DNA of 64,000 nucleotides from contig CANMQJ010000002.1 of NCBI GenBank assembly GCA_947500005.1, positions 1 through 64,000 on the forward strand, given 5' to 3'. Position 1 is the first letter of the stretch; the number at the start of each line of letters is the position of its first letter. This DNA comes from an uncultured Paracoccaceae bacterium (GTDB lineage: Bacteria; Pseudomonadota; Alphaproteobacteria; Rhodobacterales; Rhodobacteraceae). Below, one piece after another: positions 8,900 through 17,714 of this stretch. The notes under the pieces were generated by a model. It searched no databases. It was not told the DNA's origin and was given only the letters and a program-made list of their open reading frames with translations. The position numbers and the translations under genes were made by a program.

Positions 8900-10543
8900 T
8901 CAGGCATTTCCGCCAAACCTTATTAATACGGTGCGGGTGACCTGCTCAACTTGCCAGTCTCGGCGGACAAGCCCCATCACCCATTCGCAGGTCGCAGCGG
9001 TGAAGACCTCTCCGGCACCTTTCTTCCAGGATGCGATCACGCCATTTCCACGTTCGGCGCGTTCGAGGCTTTCCGCCGATGTGTCGCCAAAAAGCGATTG
9101 TGCCTTGAAGCCCGTATCTTCACCGCCGATGTACCGGATCTCGCCCCAGACACCGAAATCGGGTTCGGTGTTGGAGGCGGGACAAAGGGCGAGGATTTCG
9201 ATGCTCGTGTCAGCGCCATCGGTGCCTGACGGGAACGGCAGGCCGTCTTCGATGACATGATCGAGGCCGTCGACCTCGTAGCCGAGGATCCGGGAGCGGC
9301 TGCCAAGGACGTCCCCGTACCCAATGTGCGCGCCCTCGAATGCCCAGTGCCGGGGCCGGTAGACAGTGAAGCCGCCGCTACCCTGTCCTGCGCAGCGCCC
9401 AAGACCGGCGTAGACCCCTTTCAGGCCGTTCACCGCGAAAGTGGACGCGCCCGGCCTGTTGACGGGGGCGGCGTCCCACGGCCCAGTGACAAGATGCGCG
9501 CTCTCGGTGCCGTAGAGCGGATCCCTTTCATCGGCGTTGTACTTATAGCAGACCTGTGTGCGCCCCTCGTTTTCCAGCCGTATCTGCCAGAGAAAGTTTC
9601 CTGCGAAGCGAGCAACACGACCGCCACTCTCGACAAAGCTGTCCACCGCATCGCGCATCGGACTGCTCCAGTATTCGTCATGTCCCACGAACACCGCGCA
9701 GGCATAGCGCTTCAGCAGGTCCGAGTCGCGTTCAAGATCGTGCTGCGTGGCGAAGTCGAAATCAAACCCCTGCGCCTCGGCCCAGCGAGCGAAGTGGCGT
9801 TCGTAACTGGCCCACCCGGCGGAGGCATATTTCTTGGAATAGCCATAGGCATAGGCCCATTCCATGTAAGGGTATCGCACCATGTCGCCCGGCTCCTGCG
9901 GGGTTTCCGGCACCGCACGGGGGGCTCCCTCGGGCAGTCGGCAGAAGCCGCGAGTCCAAGGGCGTTGTGTAGAGAGAACCGGCGAGAATTCGTTGCTATC
10001 GGGCCCGGTTATGCCCTCGTAGGCGTTCGACCCACCCCAGCAGTTATAGGCGACCCAGGTTCCAGTGGCGCAGACGAGAACGTAAGGCGCCGAAGGCTGA
10101 TCTGCGCCGCGCCGAACCAGGACGAGGTGGTGTTCTTCCAAGACATCCTCTCCCCTACGGGCGCGCAGGGTGATGAGGTAGCCGCCGGGTGTCCAGTCCT
10201 GCGGAATGTTGAATTCATATGCGACCGGCCAGCCACAGCCTTCGACCGAGCAATCCAGCGGCGTGTCGTGATGCCGACCCGGCAGGTTTGCCACCTCAAG
10301 CACCATCTCGTACGCCGCACCGTCGCGACCGACTTCAAGATCCCAGAGTTCCGCGGTTGTCGACACGTGCAGGCCGACGGTCTCGCCCGGGTAGTAGGTG
10401 AACCTATCGGTATATGCCCAGATCTCCAGCACCTCGGAGATCCGGGACGGGCCGATATAATAGTTGTCCAGAATATGCCGAGCACGCATCCGCGTACGGG
10501 GTGTTGTTGCCGGGCCTTTGCCCTCAGCCTTCGCGTCAATCAT
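8900..10543 (-). CDS. N,N-dimethylformamidase large (beta) subunit-like protein
   Basis: A 547-residue protein resembling the large subunit of N,N-dimethylformamidase, an iron-dependent amidohydrolase that cleaves DMF into dimethylamine and formate. It has an N-terminal beta-rich part (residues 25-145), then the family core with GTWVAYNCWGGSNAYEG (161-177) and GHDEYWS (287-293). The ATG at 10543 follows GAGGAGAGG. The characterised enzyme needs a small subunit of roughly 130 residues; I find no such gene beside this one. It lies 46 nt after the end of a decayed ABC permease and downstream of a binding protein, so it may act on an imported amide. Family assignment is good; substrate is inference. 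Confidence 0.78.
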   Translation of the reverse strand: MIDAKAEGKGPATTPRTRMRARHILDNYYIGPSRISEVLEIWAYTDRFTYYPGETVGLHVSTTAELWDLEVGRDGAAYEMVLEVANLPGRHHDTPLDCSVEGCGWPVAYEFNIPQDWTPGGYLITLRARRGEDVLEEHHLVLVRRGADQPSAPYVLVCATGTWVAYNCWGGSNAYEGITGPDSNEFSPVLSTQRPWTRGFCRLPEGAPRAVPETPQEPGDMVRYPYMEWAYAYGYSKKYASAGWASYERHFARWAEAQGFDFDFATQHDLERDSDLLKRYACAVFVGHDEYWSSPMRDAVDSFVESGGRVARFAGNFLWQIRLENEGRTQVCYKYNADERDPLYGTESAHLVTGPWDAAPVNRPGASTFAVNGLKGVYAGLGRCAGQGSGGFTVYRPRHWAFEGAHIGYGDVLGSRSRILGYEVDGLDHVIEDGLPFPSGTDGADTSIEILALCPASNTEPDFGVWGEIRYIGGEDTGFKAQSLFGDTSAESLERAERGNGVIASWKKGAGEVFTAATCEWVMGLVRRDWQVEQVTRTVLIRFGGNA

Positions 10544-10589
10544 CTCACCTCTCCTCAATGCCCTGCGCTTTCCATGCAGCGGGTTGCGA

Positions 10590-10859
10590 TCAGTCCTCTC
10601 CGTTGGTCAGTGCTGTCCCGGAGTCTCTTTGAGGCACGCCGAAAAGCTAGTCGAAATAGCGGTTCACCGGTGACTCCTCCAGCCCAAGGTCACGAGGCAG
10701 GTTGGCCGGCGCTTCGGTCGTGTCCCACTGGCCGAGGATCGTTTCTGCAACGTTTCCGGGTAAAAGTTGCGTGCCGCCGAAGATCAGCACCGAGGCCGAC
10801 ATGAGAAGGAGCAGCCCCAGCGCTATGCGCTGGGGCGGGAGTTTCAGCAGGATTGGCAT
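10590..10859 (-). pseudogene. Decayed ABC transporter permease (DppB family), N-terminal remnant
   Basis: The first codons encode a DppB-type N-terminus: a membrane helix, then SVLIFGGTQLLPGNVAETILG and LGLEESPVNRYFD. A TAG at 10647-10649 stands where the family has Trp (RYFDW). Reading through it gives LFGVPQRDSGTALTNGED, still recognisable permease sequence, before a TGA at 10590-10592. The rest of the roughly 310-residue permease and its partner subunits are missing; the dimethylformamidase-like gene begins 46 nt later. The remnant starts 8 nt after the stop of the binding protein gene. One nonsense change plus a deletion explains it. Confidence 0.85.
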
Positions 10860-10867
10860 GGCGCGTC

Positions 10868-12451
10868 TTAAGAGAACCACATCATGTGCATGCCGCGCCC
10901 ACCCATGATCGTACCGTTCGGGTCGTCCTTCCAGCCTCCAAGATCGGTCGAAATCGCCTCGATGAAGTTGTTGAACATGGGCGCGATCAGGCCGCCTTCG
11001 TCGCGCACGATCCGAGCCATTTGGCCATAGATCTCCTTGCGTTTGACCGGGTCCAGTTCGGCGCGCGCCTTTAGAAGAAGCTGGTCGAACTCCTCGTTGT
11101 CAAACCGTGTGTCGTTCCAGTCGGCCGAGGACAGATAAGCGGTGGAATACATCTGATCCTGCACCGGACGCCCGGTCCAGTACGAGGCGCTGAAGGGTTG
11201 CTTGTTCCAGACATCCGACCAGTACCCGTCCGCCGGCTCTCGCTTGATCTCGATCGGGATACCGACCTGCTGCGCCGATTGCTGGAAGAGCTGTGCCGCC
11301 TCGATCGCGCCGGGGAACGCGGCATCCGATACCCGCAGCGTGATCGGCGTGCCGTCATGGCCCGATTTCTTGTAGTGCTCGGCAGCCTTCTCCAGGTCGA
11401 AACGGCGTTGCGGGATCGTTTCGTCGAAAAGGGGATAGGACGAGTTGATCGGTATGTCGTTCCCGATACTTCCGTAACCGCGCAGGATCTTGTCGACCAT
11501 GTCCTTACGGTTCACGGCAAGTTTCAGGGCCATCCGGAGATCGTAATTGTCGAACGGCGGCGTGTCGCAATGCATGACGAATACGTAATGTCCGGGTCCT
11601 TCGACGGATTTCACCTCGATCGTATTTGCCCGTCCGAGCAAGTTTGCCACCTTCGGATCGACCCGGTTGATCGCGTGGACCTGCCCGGACTGGAGCGCCG
11701 CGTTCCGAGCCGTCCCGTCGTTGATCGGTAATATCTCCACGCTATCGAAATGACCGCGGCTATCGTCCCAGTAGTTTGGATTCCTGGTGTAAGCGTGACG
11801 AATACCGGGTTCGTTGGCCTCGAGCATGTAGGCGTTGGTCCCAATGCCGGCGGTCGGATCGTCGAAACCGCCGTCAGGCTGGATGACAAGGTGGTAGGTG
11901 GTCATCAGGTAGGGCATGTCGGCATTGGGCGTCTTCAATTCGATGGTGAAGGTGTCGCCGTTAACCGACATCGTGTCTATGTCCCGCAGAACACCGAGCG
12001 CGCCGGATTTCGAGCCTTCCCCGGCATGGCGTTCCATGGTGCGCAGAACCTCCTGCGGAGTCAGGCTCTTGCCATTGTGGAACTCGACGCCTTTACGGAT
12101 TTTGAAGTGCCATTCCTTGCCATCATCCGAGGACTCAACGCTCTCGGCGAGCCGGAATTCGATCTCGCCGTTTTCGTCGACGTTCACCAGCCGCTCCCCG
12201 AACGTGTTGAGATTGAGATAAGGCACGAGGCTCGCCGAGAGGGTCGGGTCGAGTGAATCCGAGCTCTGGCCTTGAGCGCTGCCGATCTTGAAGTGCCCCC
12301 CTTTGTTCGGCGTGGCGGCACGCGCCGCGGTGCTGTAAACCGCGTTGGCGGCAAACGCGCTTACGCCCAAGGCCGCGGCCTGCGAAATGAATTCCCGGCG
12401 GGAAACTTGGTGGCGCCCGGCGAGTGATTTCAGAACCTCGAGTTTCTTCAT
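10868..12451 (-). CDS. ABC transporter substrate-binding protein, SBP_bac_5 (peptide/nickel) family
   Basis: A 527-residue periplasmic receptor with a Tat-type signal (VSRREFISQAAALGVSAFAA, residues 16-35) and cleavage after ARA near residue 45. The body has the family 5 layout, including the GKEWHFKIRKGVEFHNG segment. It sits directly upstream of a permease remnant and has no ATPase genes of its own, so its transporter is broken unless it uses the intact Dpp-type system at 16893-20344. The gene itself looks undamaged. Confidence 0.9.
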   Translation of the reverse strand: MKKLEVLKSLAGRHQVSRREFISQAAALGVSAFAANAVYSTAARAATPNKGGHFKIGSAQGQSSDSLDPTLSASLVPYLNLNTFGERLVNVDENGEIEFRLAESVESSDDGKEWHFKIRKGVEFHNGKSLTPQEVLRTMERHAGEGSKSGALGVLRDIDTMSVNGDTFTIELKTPNADMPYLMTTYHLVIQPDGGFDDPTAGIGTNAYMLEANEPGIRHAYTRNPNYWDDSRGHFDSVEILPINDGTARNAALQSGQVHAINRVDPKVANLLGRANTIEVKSVEGPGHYVFVMHCDTPPFDNYDLRMALKLAVNRKDMVDKILRGYGSIGNDIPINSSYPLFDETIPQRRFDLEKAAEHYKKSGHDGTPITLRVSDAAFPGAIEAAQLFQQSAQQVGIPIEIKREPADGYWSDVWNKQPFSASYWTGRPVQDQMYSTAYLSSADWNDTRFDNEEFDQLLLKARAELDPVKRKEIYGQMARIVRDEGGLIAPMFNNFIEAISTDLGGWKDDPNGTIMGGRGMHMMWFS

Positions 12452-12494
12452 GATTTTCTCCCTTGTGGACGTGTCGTTCTCAGCTTTGGCAGTT

Positions 12495-14975
12495 TCACTC
12501 CGGCAGGTACTTGTCAGACCATTTCTCGCCCGCCGCGCCGCTCGCGATCATCTGATCGATACGCGCGTCATCGAAGCCCAACCGTTGCAGGATGCCTCTC
12601 GTGTCAGCGCCGTATTTGGGCATTGGCCCTGGCACTCTAATTGGTGCCTTACGAGGTCGGACCGCATTGGGAGCAACCAGATCGACCCAGCGCTGCATCG
12701 GATGCCTGTCGTGCCGGACCGCGCGAAACGTGGCCTGCCGGATGTCGATTGGCCCCTCGCTTTCGACTTGGAGGGCGTCCTCGCGCGTCTTGTGGAGAGA
12801 GCCGAGGGCAATCGCGGCTGCGGACGTACCCTGGAAGAGATCGGCCCATTCTGCGATTGGCCGGGTCAGAAACCGGTGAGCAAGGGCGCCTGCCAACTGA
12901 CCTTCCGAGAGATCGGCGAGGTCCGCCAACGCTGGAAGCGCCCGCAAGACCTCCCGCCCGCTCTCATGTGCGGCAAAGAACATCCAGCCGTCCTCGGCTT
13001 CGTAGCAGTGATAGAACGGCCCCCAGCCGCGCACCTCCCGTCCAGTCGGCTCATCAAACGGTGCGCGGTCAGCAAAGTCGTACATGAACGGCGTCTGGAT
13101 CATGTTGCCGGCCGCCGCCAGCGATGCCCGCGCGATGCCACCCTGGCCGGTTCGCTCAAGCCTCAGCAAAGCCGCGCCGAGGGCAGCACAGGCGCAATAG
13201 CCCGTGAGCGCGTCAATGGTGCCGAAATGGGCGTGTTCTTCTGGGGTTTCGGGCCTCCCGCCAAAACGGGTCATCACGCCAGTCGCGGCCTGGGCGAGGT
13301 CGTCATATCCCAGATGGTCCGATTTTGGCCCCCGTGCCGGTCCTCCGAAGGCGTCCAGCTGCACGAGGATCAGGCGCGGATTGACGCTCTCCAGTCGATC
13401 ACGTGATAAGCCCAATGCATCGCGTTGAGCGTCCGTCGCATTTATCGTGACCACATCCGCTTCGCGAAGAAGCTTTTGCAGCGCTGCCTGCCCCTCTTCC
13501 GAGCGGAGGTTGAGCAGGACGCTTTTCTTTCCGCGCTGAGCGTGAAGACCGAAAACAACGGCATTCCACGGATCGACCGTCGGCGCCACCGGCTGAACGA
13601 GCGTCACCTCGGCCCCGAACCGAGCCAGCGTCGATCCGATCGTTGGACCCGCGATGACATTGGTCAGGTCGAGTACGCGTAGTCCTGCAAGCCAGGATTC
13701 ATCGCACGAGATACCCGGTACTGCGCGCGGCGCTTCCGCCAAAAGGTTCGCGAGCCGCGCTCTGGCGTCGTTGATCACAGGCTCCGGACGTTTCTGCAAC
13801 GCCTGTTCATCATCCGCCAGCCATGCCATGTTACCCATCTGTCGCATCTTACCGTACCGGGTGTTCTCCACTTCGAGGATGGTCCCGGAGGCCAGCGCGT
13901 GCGGGTCGGCCAGCCATTCCTTCGTGCTGCGTTGCGCCGTGGCTGGAGCCTTGGCCAAGCCAAAAAGCTCTTCCCATTCTGTCGCGCTCTTCGTCAGGAA
14001 TGCAGCTTGCATGGCGTCTGAAAGTCGCTTGCGGTCACGATCGCCGACTGGGTAGTTCCTCAGGCTCCATTGGTCCGGCCACTCGCTGCTGTCGAGGTAA
14101 GCATCGAAATTCGGCAGCTCATCCGCCAGATCGGCCAAACCAAGAGTTTCCAGCACGCGACGGGGATGGGTGGCAATGCTTCCGGCAACCACGTAGAATC
14201 CCCGGTCGTCAGCGCAGCGATAAGTGCGATAGAACGGATCGAGGAAGTCGTTCAATTCCTCGTAGGTCAGGTTCATCGGAAGGCCTTCTGCCGCTCGCCT
14301 GTCTAGTTCCACTTCGCGCGGGGATTTGTAGCGATCCGGGTAATTCTCGATTTGCTCGCAATTGTAGACCAGACCTTCGAGTAGGGCCGAGGCCAGCGGC
14401 ACCTCGATATGTTCACCGCCGTTTCGGTGACGAGCGCGCAGTGCGAAGAGAACTGACAGCGTTCCGAAGGCCGCACCGTAGGCTGAGGCAAGAGGAAGCG
14501 GTGTGAACGAAGTGTTGATGCCCATCAACCGCCGGTTAAGGCCCATATCGGTAAATTGCCCGGTGCGAGCCGCTATGATGGCCTCCCAGGCCGCGATACC
14601 TGACAGTTCAGGATCGGTCGAAGCGAAACCGGGCAGCGAGAGCGAGATGATCCCAGGATTTATCTGCTGAAGCCGGTCCGGCCCCAACCCGAGCCAGGCC
14701 ATCACACCGGGACGGAAGTTCTCGATCATCACGTCTGATCGTGCGATGAGCGCCTCTGCAATCTGTAAATCCGCATCGGCTTTGAGATCCAATGTCAGCG
14801 ACGATTTCCCTCGGGAGAGCATGTCCGCCGCCGGATCTTTCCAACGCGGGCCGCCGGGCGGATCGATCCGGATCACTTCAGCCCCAAGATCGGCGAGCAT
14901 CATGCCGACCAATGGTCCGGCGATATACTGGCCGAAGTCCAGAACGCGGATGTTTTCAAGGGGGCGTGAACTCAT
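12495..14975 (-). CDS. Double-length class III CoA-transferase (CaiB/BaiF family, tandem fusion)
   Basis: An 826-residue protein built of two CaiB/BaiF domains (about 5-410 and 430-825), each starting with the same signature (RVLDFGQYIAGP at 10-21; RVLDLTNVIAGP at 433-444). Class III CoA-transferases move CoA between acids through an aspartyl-CoA anhydride. The second domain keeps the expected Asp (GYDDLAQAATG, Asp558), while the first has Glu at that position (AAWEAIIAARTG, Glu131). The ATG at 14975 follows AAGGAAG. It lies 43 nt upstream of the binding protein gene, so CoA activation of the imported compound or its hydrolysis product is plausible. Confidence 0.88.
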   Translation of the reverse strand: MSSRPLENIRVLDFGQYIAGPLVGMMLADLGAEVIRIDPPGGPRWKDPAADMLSRGKSSLTLDLKADADLQIAEALIARSDVMIENFRPGVMAWLGLGPDRLQQINPGIISLSLPGFASTDPELSGIAAWEAIIAARTGQFTDMGLNRRLMGINTSFTPLPLASAYGAAFGTLSVLFALRARHRNGGEHIEVPLASALLEGLVYNCEQIENYPDRYKSPREVELDRRAAEGLPMNLTYEELNDFLDPFYRTYRCADDRGFYVVAGSIATHPRRVLETLGLADLADELPNFDAYLDSSEWPDQWSLRNYPVGDRDRKRLSDAMQAAFLTKSATEWEELFGLAKAPATAQRSTKEWLADPHALASGTILEVENTRYGKMRQMGNMAWLADDEQALQKRPEPVINDARARLANLLAEAPRAVPGISCDESWLAGLRVLDLTNVIAGPTIGSTLARFGAEVTLVQPVAPTVDPWNAVVFGLHAQRGKKSVLLNLRSEEGQAALQKLLREADVVTINATDAQRDALGLSRDRLESVNPRLILVQLDAFGGPARGPKSDHLGYDDLAQAATGVMTRFGGRPETPEEHAHFGTIDALTGYCACAALGAALLRLERTGQGGIARASLAAAGNMIQTPFMYDFADRAPFDEPTGREVRGWGPFYHCYEAEDGWMFFAAHESGREVLRALPALADLADLSEGQLAGALAHRFLTRPIAEWADLFQGTSAAAIALGSLHKTREDALQVESEGPIDIRQATFRAVRHDRHPMQRWVDLVAPNAVRPRKAPIRVPGPMPKYGADTRGILQRLGFDDARIDQMIASGAAGEKWSDKYLPE

Positions 14976-15121
14976 CTGGTCTTCCTTGAGGCTGCGCTCG
15001 TTTACGCGGTTTCGATCGGAACTGGCGTGTTCTGCCGTCTCGCGTCGGAGCACTCACACTCAATTGCTATGCTCGTAGCAACCCGATAAACGATCCAATA
15101 TTGCCGAAAGGAGAGCCATAA

Positions 15122-16054
15122 TTGCCAAATCAATCGATTAAGGTGGCGATTTTCCTGTCGGAGACTTTCTCGAACATCGTGCTGGCTTGCCTGCTCGAAC
15201 CTCTGCGGGTCGCTCGCGACAACCATCAGGTCGACATCAAATGGTCGCTTCTCACTTATGACGATCTACCGGTAACCAGTTCCAGCGGCATGCGGATCGC
15301 CCCCGATACCTTGCTTTCAGCGCGGGGCCACTGCGACCTGGCAATCGTCGTCGGTGGTGACGTCTTTCGCGAAGAAGCAGGGAACGACAAGGTCCGGCGC
15401 GGCATTCGGGCTTTGCGGGATTGCGGCGTGATTATTGGTGCGGACACGGGAGCGTGGTTGATGGCCAGTTGCGGCCTTCTCAATGGTCGTACCGCCACTC
15501 TGCACTGGCAACTGCTCGAGGAGTACGCGGAGACGTTTCCAGACGTGAAAGTCTCAAGTGACCGGTTCGTGCGAGACGGTCGCTATTGGACATGTGGAAG
15601 TGCGGCCACTGCGCTCGACCTGATCCTGCATTTCATCGATGCCAGCTTTGGCCCCGCCATCGCGTTCGACGTGTCGGCCATGTTCCTGCATGAACAAGCG
15701 CGGCGAGACACCGCATCCACGTTGCCCTCATTGAGCGCCCGCGGCTCTGTGCGCCTCGGCAGAGTGCTGAAACTGATGACCGAAACGATTGAGACGCCCT
15801 TGTCTCTTGAGGAACTCGCAAAGCGCACGAACATTCCCAAACGAACGATCTCGAGACTATTCATGGACGAACTCGACGTTCCGCCGTCCCGGTATTACAC
15901 AATGCTCCGGCTGGCACGTGCACGCGACCTCGCGACCCATACTGAATTGAGCCAGCAGGATATTGCCCTGCGCTGCGGTTTCGCAACGACCTCGGGACTC
16001 CGGAAGGCCTTGAGGAAACAGTTCACTCGCGATGTTGACCTCCCGTCGCATTAG
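15122..16054 (+). CDS. GlxA-type AraC family transcriptional regulator
   Basis: A 310-residue regulator with an N-terminal DJ-1/PfpI-like domain (about 5-180) and a C-terminal AraC double helix-turn-helix (about 215-305: LSLEELAKRTNIPKRTISRLF, QQDIALRCGFATTSGLRKAL). The residue in the nucleophile-elbow position appears as Asp (GADTGAW) rather than Cys, usual for non-catalytic sensor versions. The start is TTG at 15122, supported by AAAGGAGAG six bases upstream; the next candidate is a GTG at 15143. It is divergent from the CoA-transferase/SBP/amidase operon and is its likely activator. Confidence 0.88.
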   Translation: MPNQSIKVAIFLSETFSNIVLACLLEPLRVARDNHQVDIKWSLLTYDDLPVTSSSGMRIAPDTLLSARGHCDLAIVVGGDVFREEAGNDKVRRGIRALRDCGVIIGADTGAWLMASCGLLNGRTATLHWQLLEEYAETFPDVKVSSDRFVRDGRYWTCGSAATALDLILHFIDASFGPAIAFDVSAMFLHEQARRDTASTLPSLSARGSVRLGRVLKLMTETIETPLSLEELAKRTNIPKRTISRLFMDELDVPPSRYYTMLRLARARDLATHTELSQQDIALRCGFATTSGLRKALRKQFTRDVDLPSH

Positions 16055-16158
16055 GTCGTGATGGCATCTGTGTTCTCCGTTGCGACAAGATACGTGGTCA
16101 AAGGAGCGGCAAAATCCCGTGACAGGTCCAGCCGCAACCTTTCGTCAGCGATCCCGGC

Positions 16159-16896
16159 TCACGAACCTCCATTGCCGCCCGGGCGAAAAGGCGGCGGCGT
16201 CATCAGCATTGCGGTTACCTGTTCGGGAAGGTTTGCGAGGGGCTGCTTGCGCGACGGCATGCCGTCGACAAATGGTAGAAGCTGGTGCCGGGCCACCTGA
16301 AGGATCCGGCGCAACTCGGCGACCGGGCTGCGATGTTCATCCACGCGGAGGTCGAGCCAAGGATATTCCTCGACGTTGAAGATCTTGAGAGCCGCCGATT
16401 GTTTGCCGCGCTTGTCCCCGCCGGCGGCCTGGCCCGCCTCCAGTACCAGCATGAGCCGCTCGGGCAGGTCCGCCGAACGGCTCCTTTCGGCTGTTTCGGC
16501 CATGCGCTCCACGGTCGCGGCCCCCACGAGCATGTTGCCCTGCACGCTGAAACCTTGGCCGGTCTCGTGGCCAGCCCAATCGACGCAGCTCACGCCCGTA
16601 TAAGCGGCGGCGCGGCCCTGGGAATCGACGATCCCGAGTTGCCGGTCATCGCGTCCGGGGTCCGCTGCGATCAGCGTGTCGAGCGTCTCTTGCGCGGACT
16701 TGCCCTCCTCAAGCAGTTTGAGCCCGTCGATCCCAAGATAGGGATTGACCCAGGATTGCGTCGCGATTGCGCCGATGCCGGGTTTGACGAAAGGGCAGAT
16801 GGCGCCGACGGCCGGCACAGCGGTCGAAACCGCGACGCCCAGCATCCCGGTACGTTCGCAGATGGCGGCAACGGAGAAGGTGTTGAGTTCGATCAT
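16159..16896 (-). CDS. DUF1028 domain protein in the Dpp-type operon
   Basis: A 245-residue protein of the DUF1028 family, starting with the typical NTFSVAAICERTGMLGVAVST and containing GIGAIATQSWVNPYLG and GFSVQGNMLVG. The family is of unknown biochemical function and, as I recall, is grouped with Ntn-type hydrolases; that assignment is from memory. It overlaps the dppF-like ATPase gene by 4 nt as the last gene of the ABC operon. DUF1028 genes are often found next to peptide-type ABC importers, suggesting a cytoplasmic role on the imported substrate. Confidence 0.85.
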   Translation of the reverse strand: MIELNTFSVAAICERTGMLGVAVSTAVPAVGAICPFVKPGIGAIATQSWVNPYLGIDGLKLLEEGKSAQETLDTLIAADPGRDDRQLGIVDSQGRAAAYTGVSCVDWAGHETGQGFSVQGNMLVGAATVERMAETAERSRSADLPERLMLVLEAGQAAGGDKRGKQSAALKIFNVEEYPWLDLRVDEHRSPVAELRRILQVARHQLLPFVDGMPSRKQPLANLPEQVTAMLMTPPPFRPGGNGGS

Positions 16897-17714
16897 GTCG
16901 TGGCAATCCTTTCAGGTCGGTTGATGACGGCGGCGTGATCCGGGACAGCGTCGATCAGGGCGCGGGTGTATTCGTTCTGCGGATTTGAAAAGATGTCGTC
17001 CACCCGGCCGGCCTCGACCACCCTGCCCAGCCGCATTACCGCGACCGTGTCGCTCACCTGGCGAATGACTGCGAGGTTGTGGCTGACGAAGATCGAGGTC
17101 AGGCCCATTTCTTCACGGGTCCGCCGGAACAGATCGAGGATCTGCGCCTGCACGGATACGTCCAGCGCCGAAGTCGGTTCGTCCGCAAGCACAATGGAGG
17201 GCTTGAGGATCACGGCGCGCGCGATCGCGACACGCTGTTTCTGCCCCCCGGACAACTGATGCGGATGTCGCTTGGCGTAATCGGCCGGCAGACCGACCTG
17301 TTCCAACAAAGCCACCACGCGGTCACGGCGGCTATGTCTATCGCCGATGCCATGCACTTCGAGAGGCGCGCGGAGGATGGCTCCAATGGTTTGGCGCGGA
17401 TTGAACGAAGAGGCGGGGTTCTGGAATATCGGCTGCACCTTGCGCCGGAAATCCTTTTCGTCGTGCCGCGGCATGCGAGCGACGTCCTGCCCGTCGATCA
17501 GGATGGTCCCGCTGGTCGGCCGGATCAGCCCCAGGATCATGCGCAGCAAGGTCGATTTTCCGGACCCCGATTCGCCGACGATGCCCAGTGTCTGACCCGA
17601 CGGAACGCTCAGCGAAACGTCGGATACGGCAACGAGCCCGTCACTGGCCCGGAAGAAACGGCGCTGCTGGAACACCTTGCTCAGCCCGTCCAGAACGATC
17701 TTGTCGCGGCTCAT
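16893..17714 (-). CDS. Peptide-type ABC transporter ATP-binding protein (DppF/OppF-like)
   Basis: A 273-residue ABC ATPase with Walker A GESGSGKST (about 48-56), signature LSGGQKQRVAIARA, Walker B IVLADEPTSALD and the C-terminal oligopeptide/dipeptide extension (NPQNEYTRALIDAVP). It forms the ATPase heterodimer with the adjacent DppD-like subunit, whose stop it overlaps by 4 nt. It energises the import complex encoded at 18558-22012. Confidence 0.95.
   Translation of the reverse strand: MSRDKIVLDGLSKVFQQRRFFRASDGLVAVSDVSLSVPSGQTLGIVGESGSGKSTLLRMILGLIRPTSGTILIDGQDVARMPRHDEKDFRRKVQPIFQNPASSFNPRQTIGAILRAPLEVHGIGDRHSRRDRVVALLEQVGLPADYAKRHPHQLSGGQKQRVAIARAVILKPSIVLADEPTSALDVSVQAQILDLFRRTREEMGLTSIFVSHNLAVIRQVSDTVAVMRLGRVVEAGRVDDIFSNPQNEYTRALIDAVPDHAAVINRPERIATT

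Noticed and set aside
8686..8940. An 84-codon frame between the GST and the dimethylformamidase-like gene.
   Set aside because: It has no ribosome site or recognisable family and overlaps the 3' end of the convergent gene. The 262-bp gap (8638-8899) otherwise shows nothing I can support.
10814..10836. A strong GCCCCAGCGC/GCGCTGGGGC palindrome.
   Set aside because: It lies inside the coding part of the permease remnant (PQRIALG) and is explained by codon choice. There is no T-run and it is not between genes.
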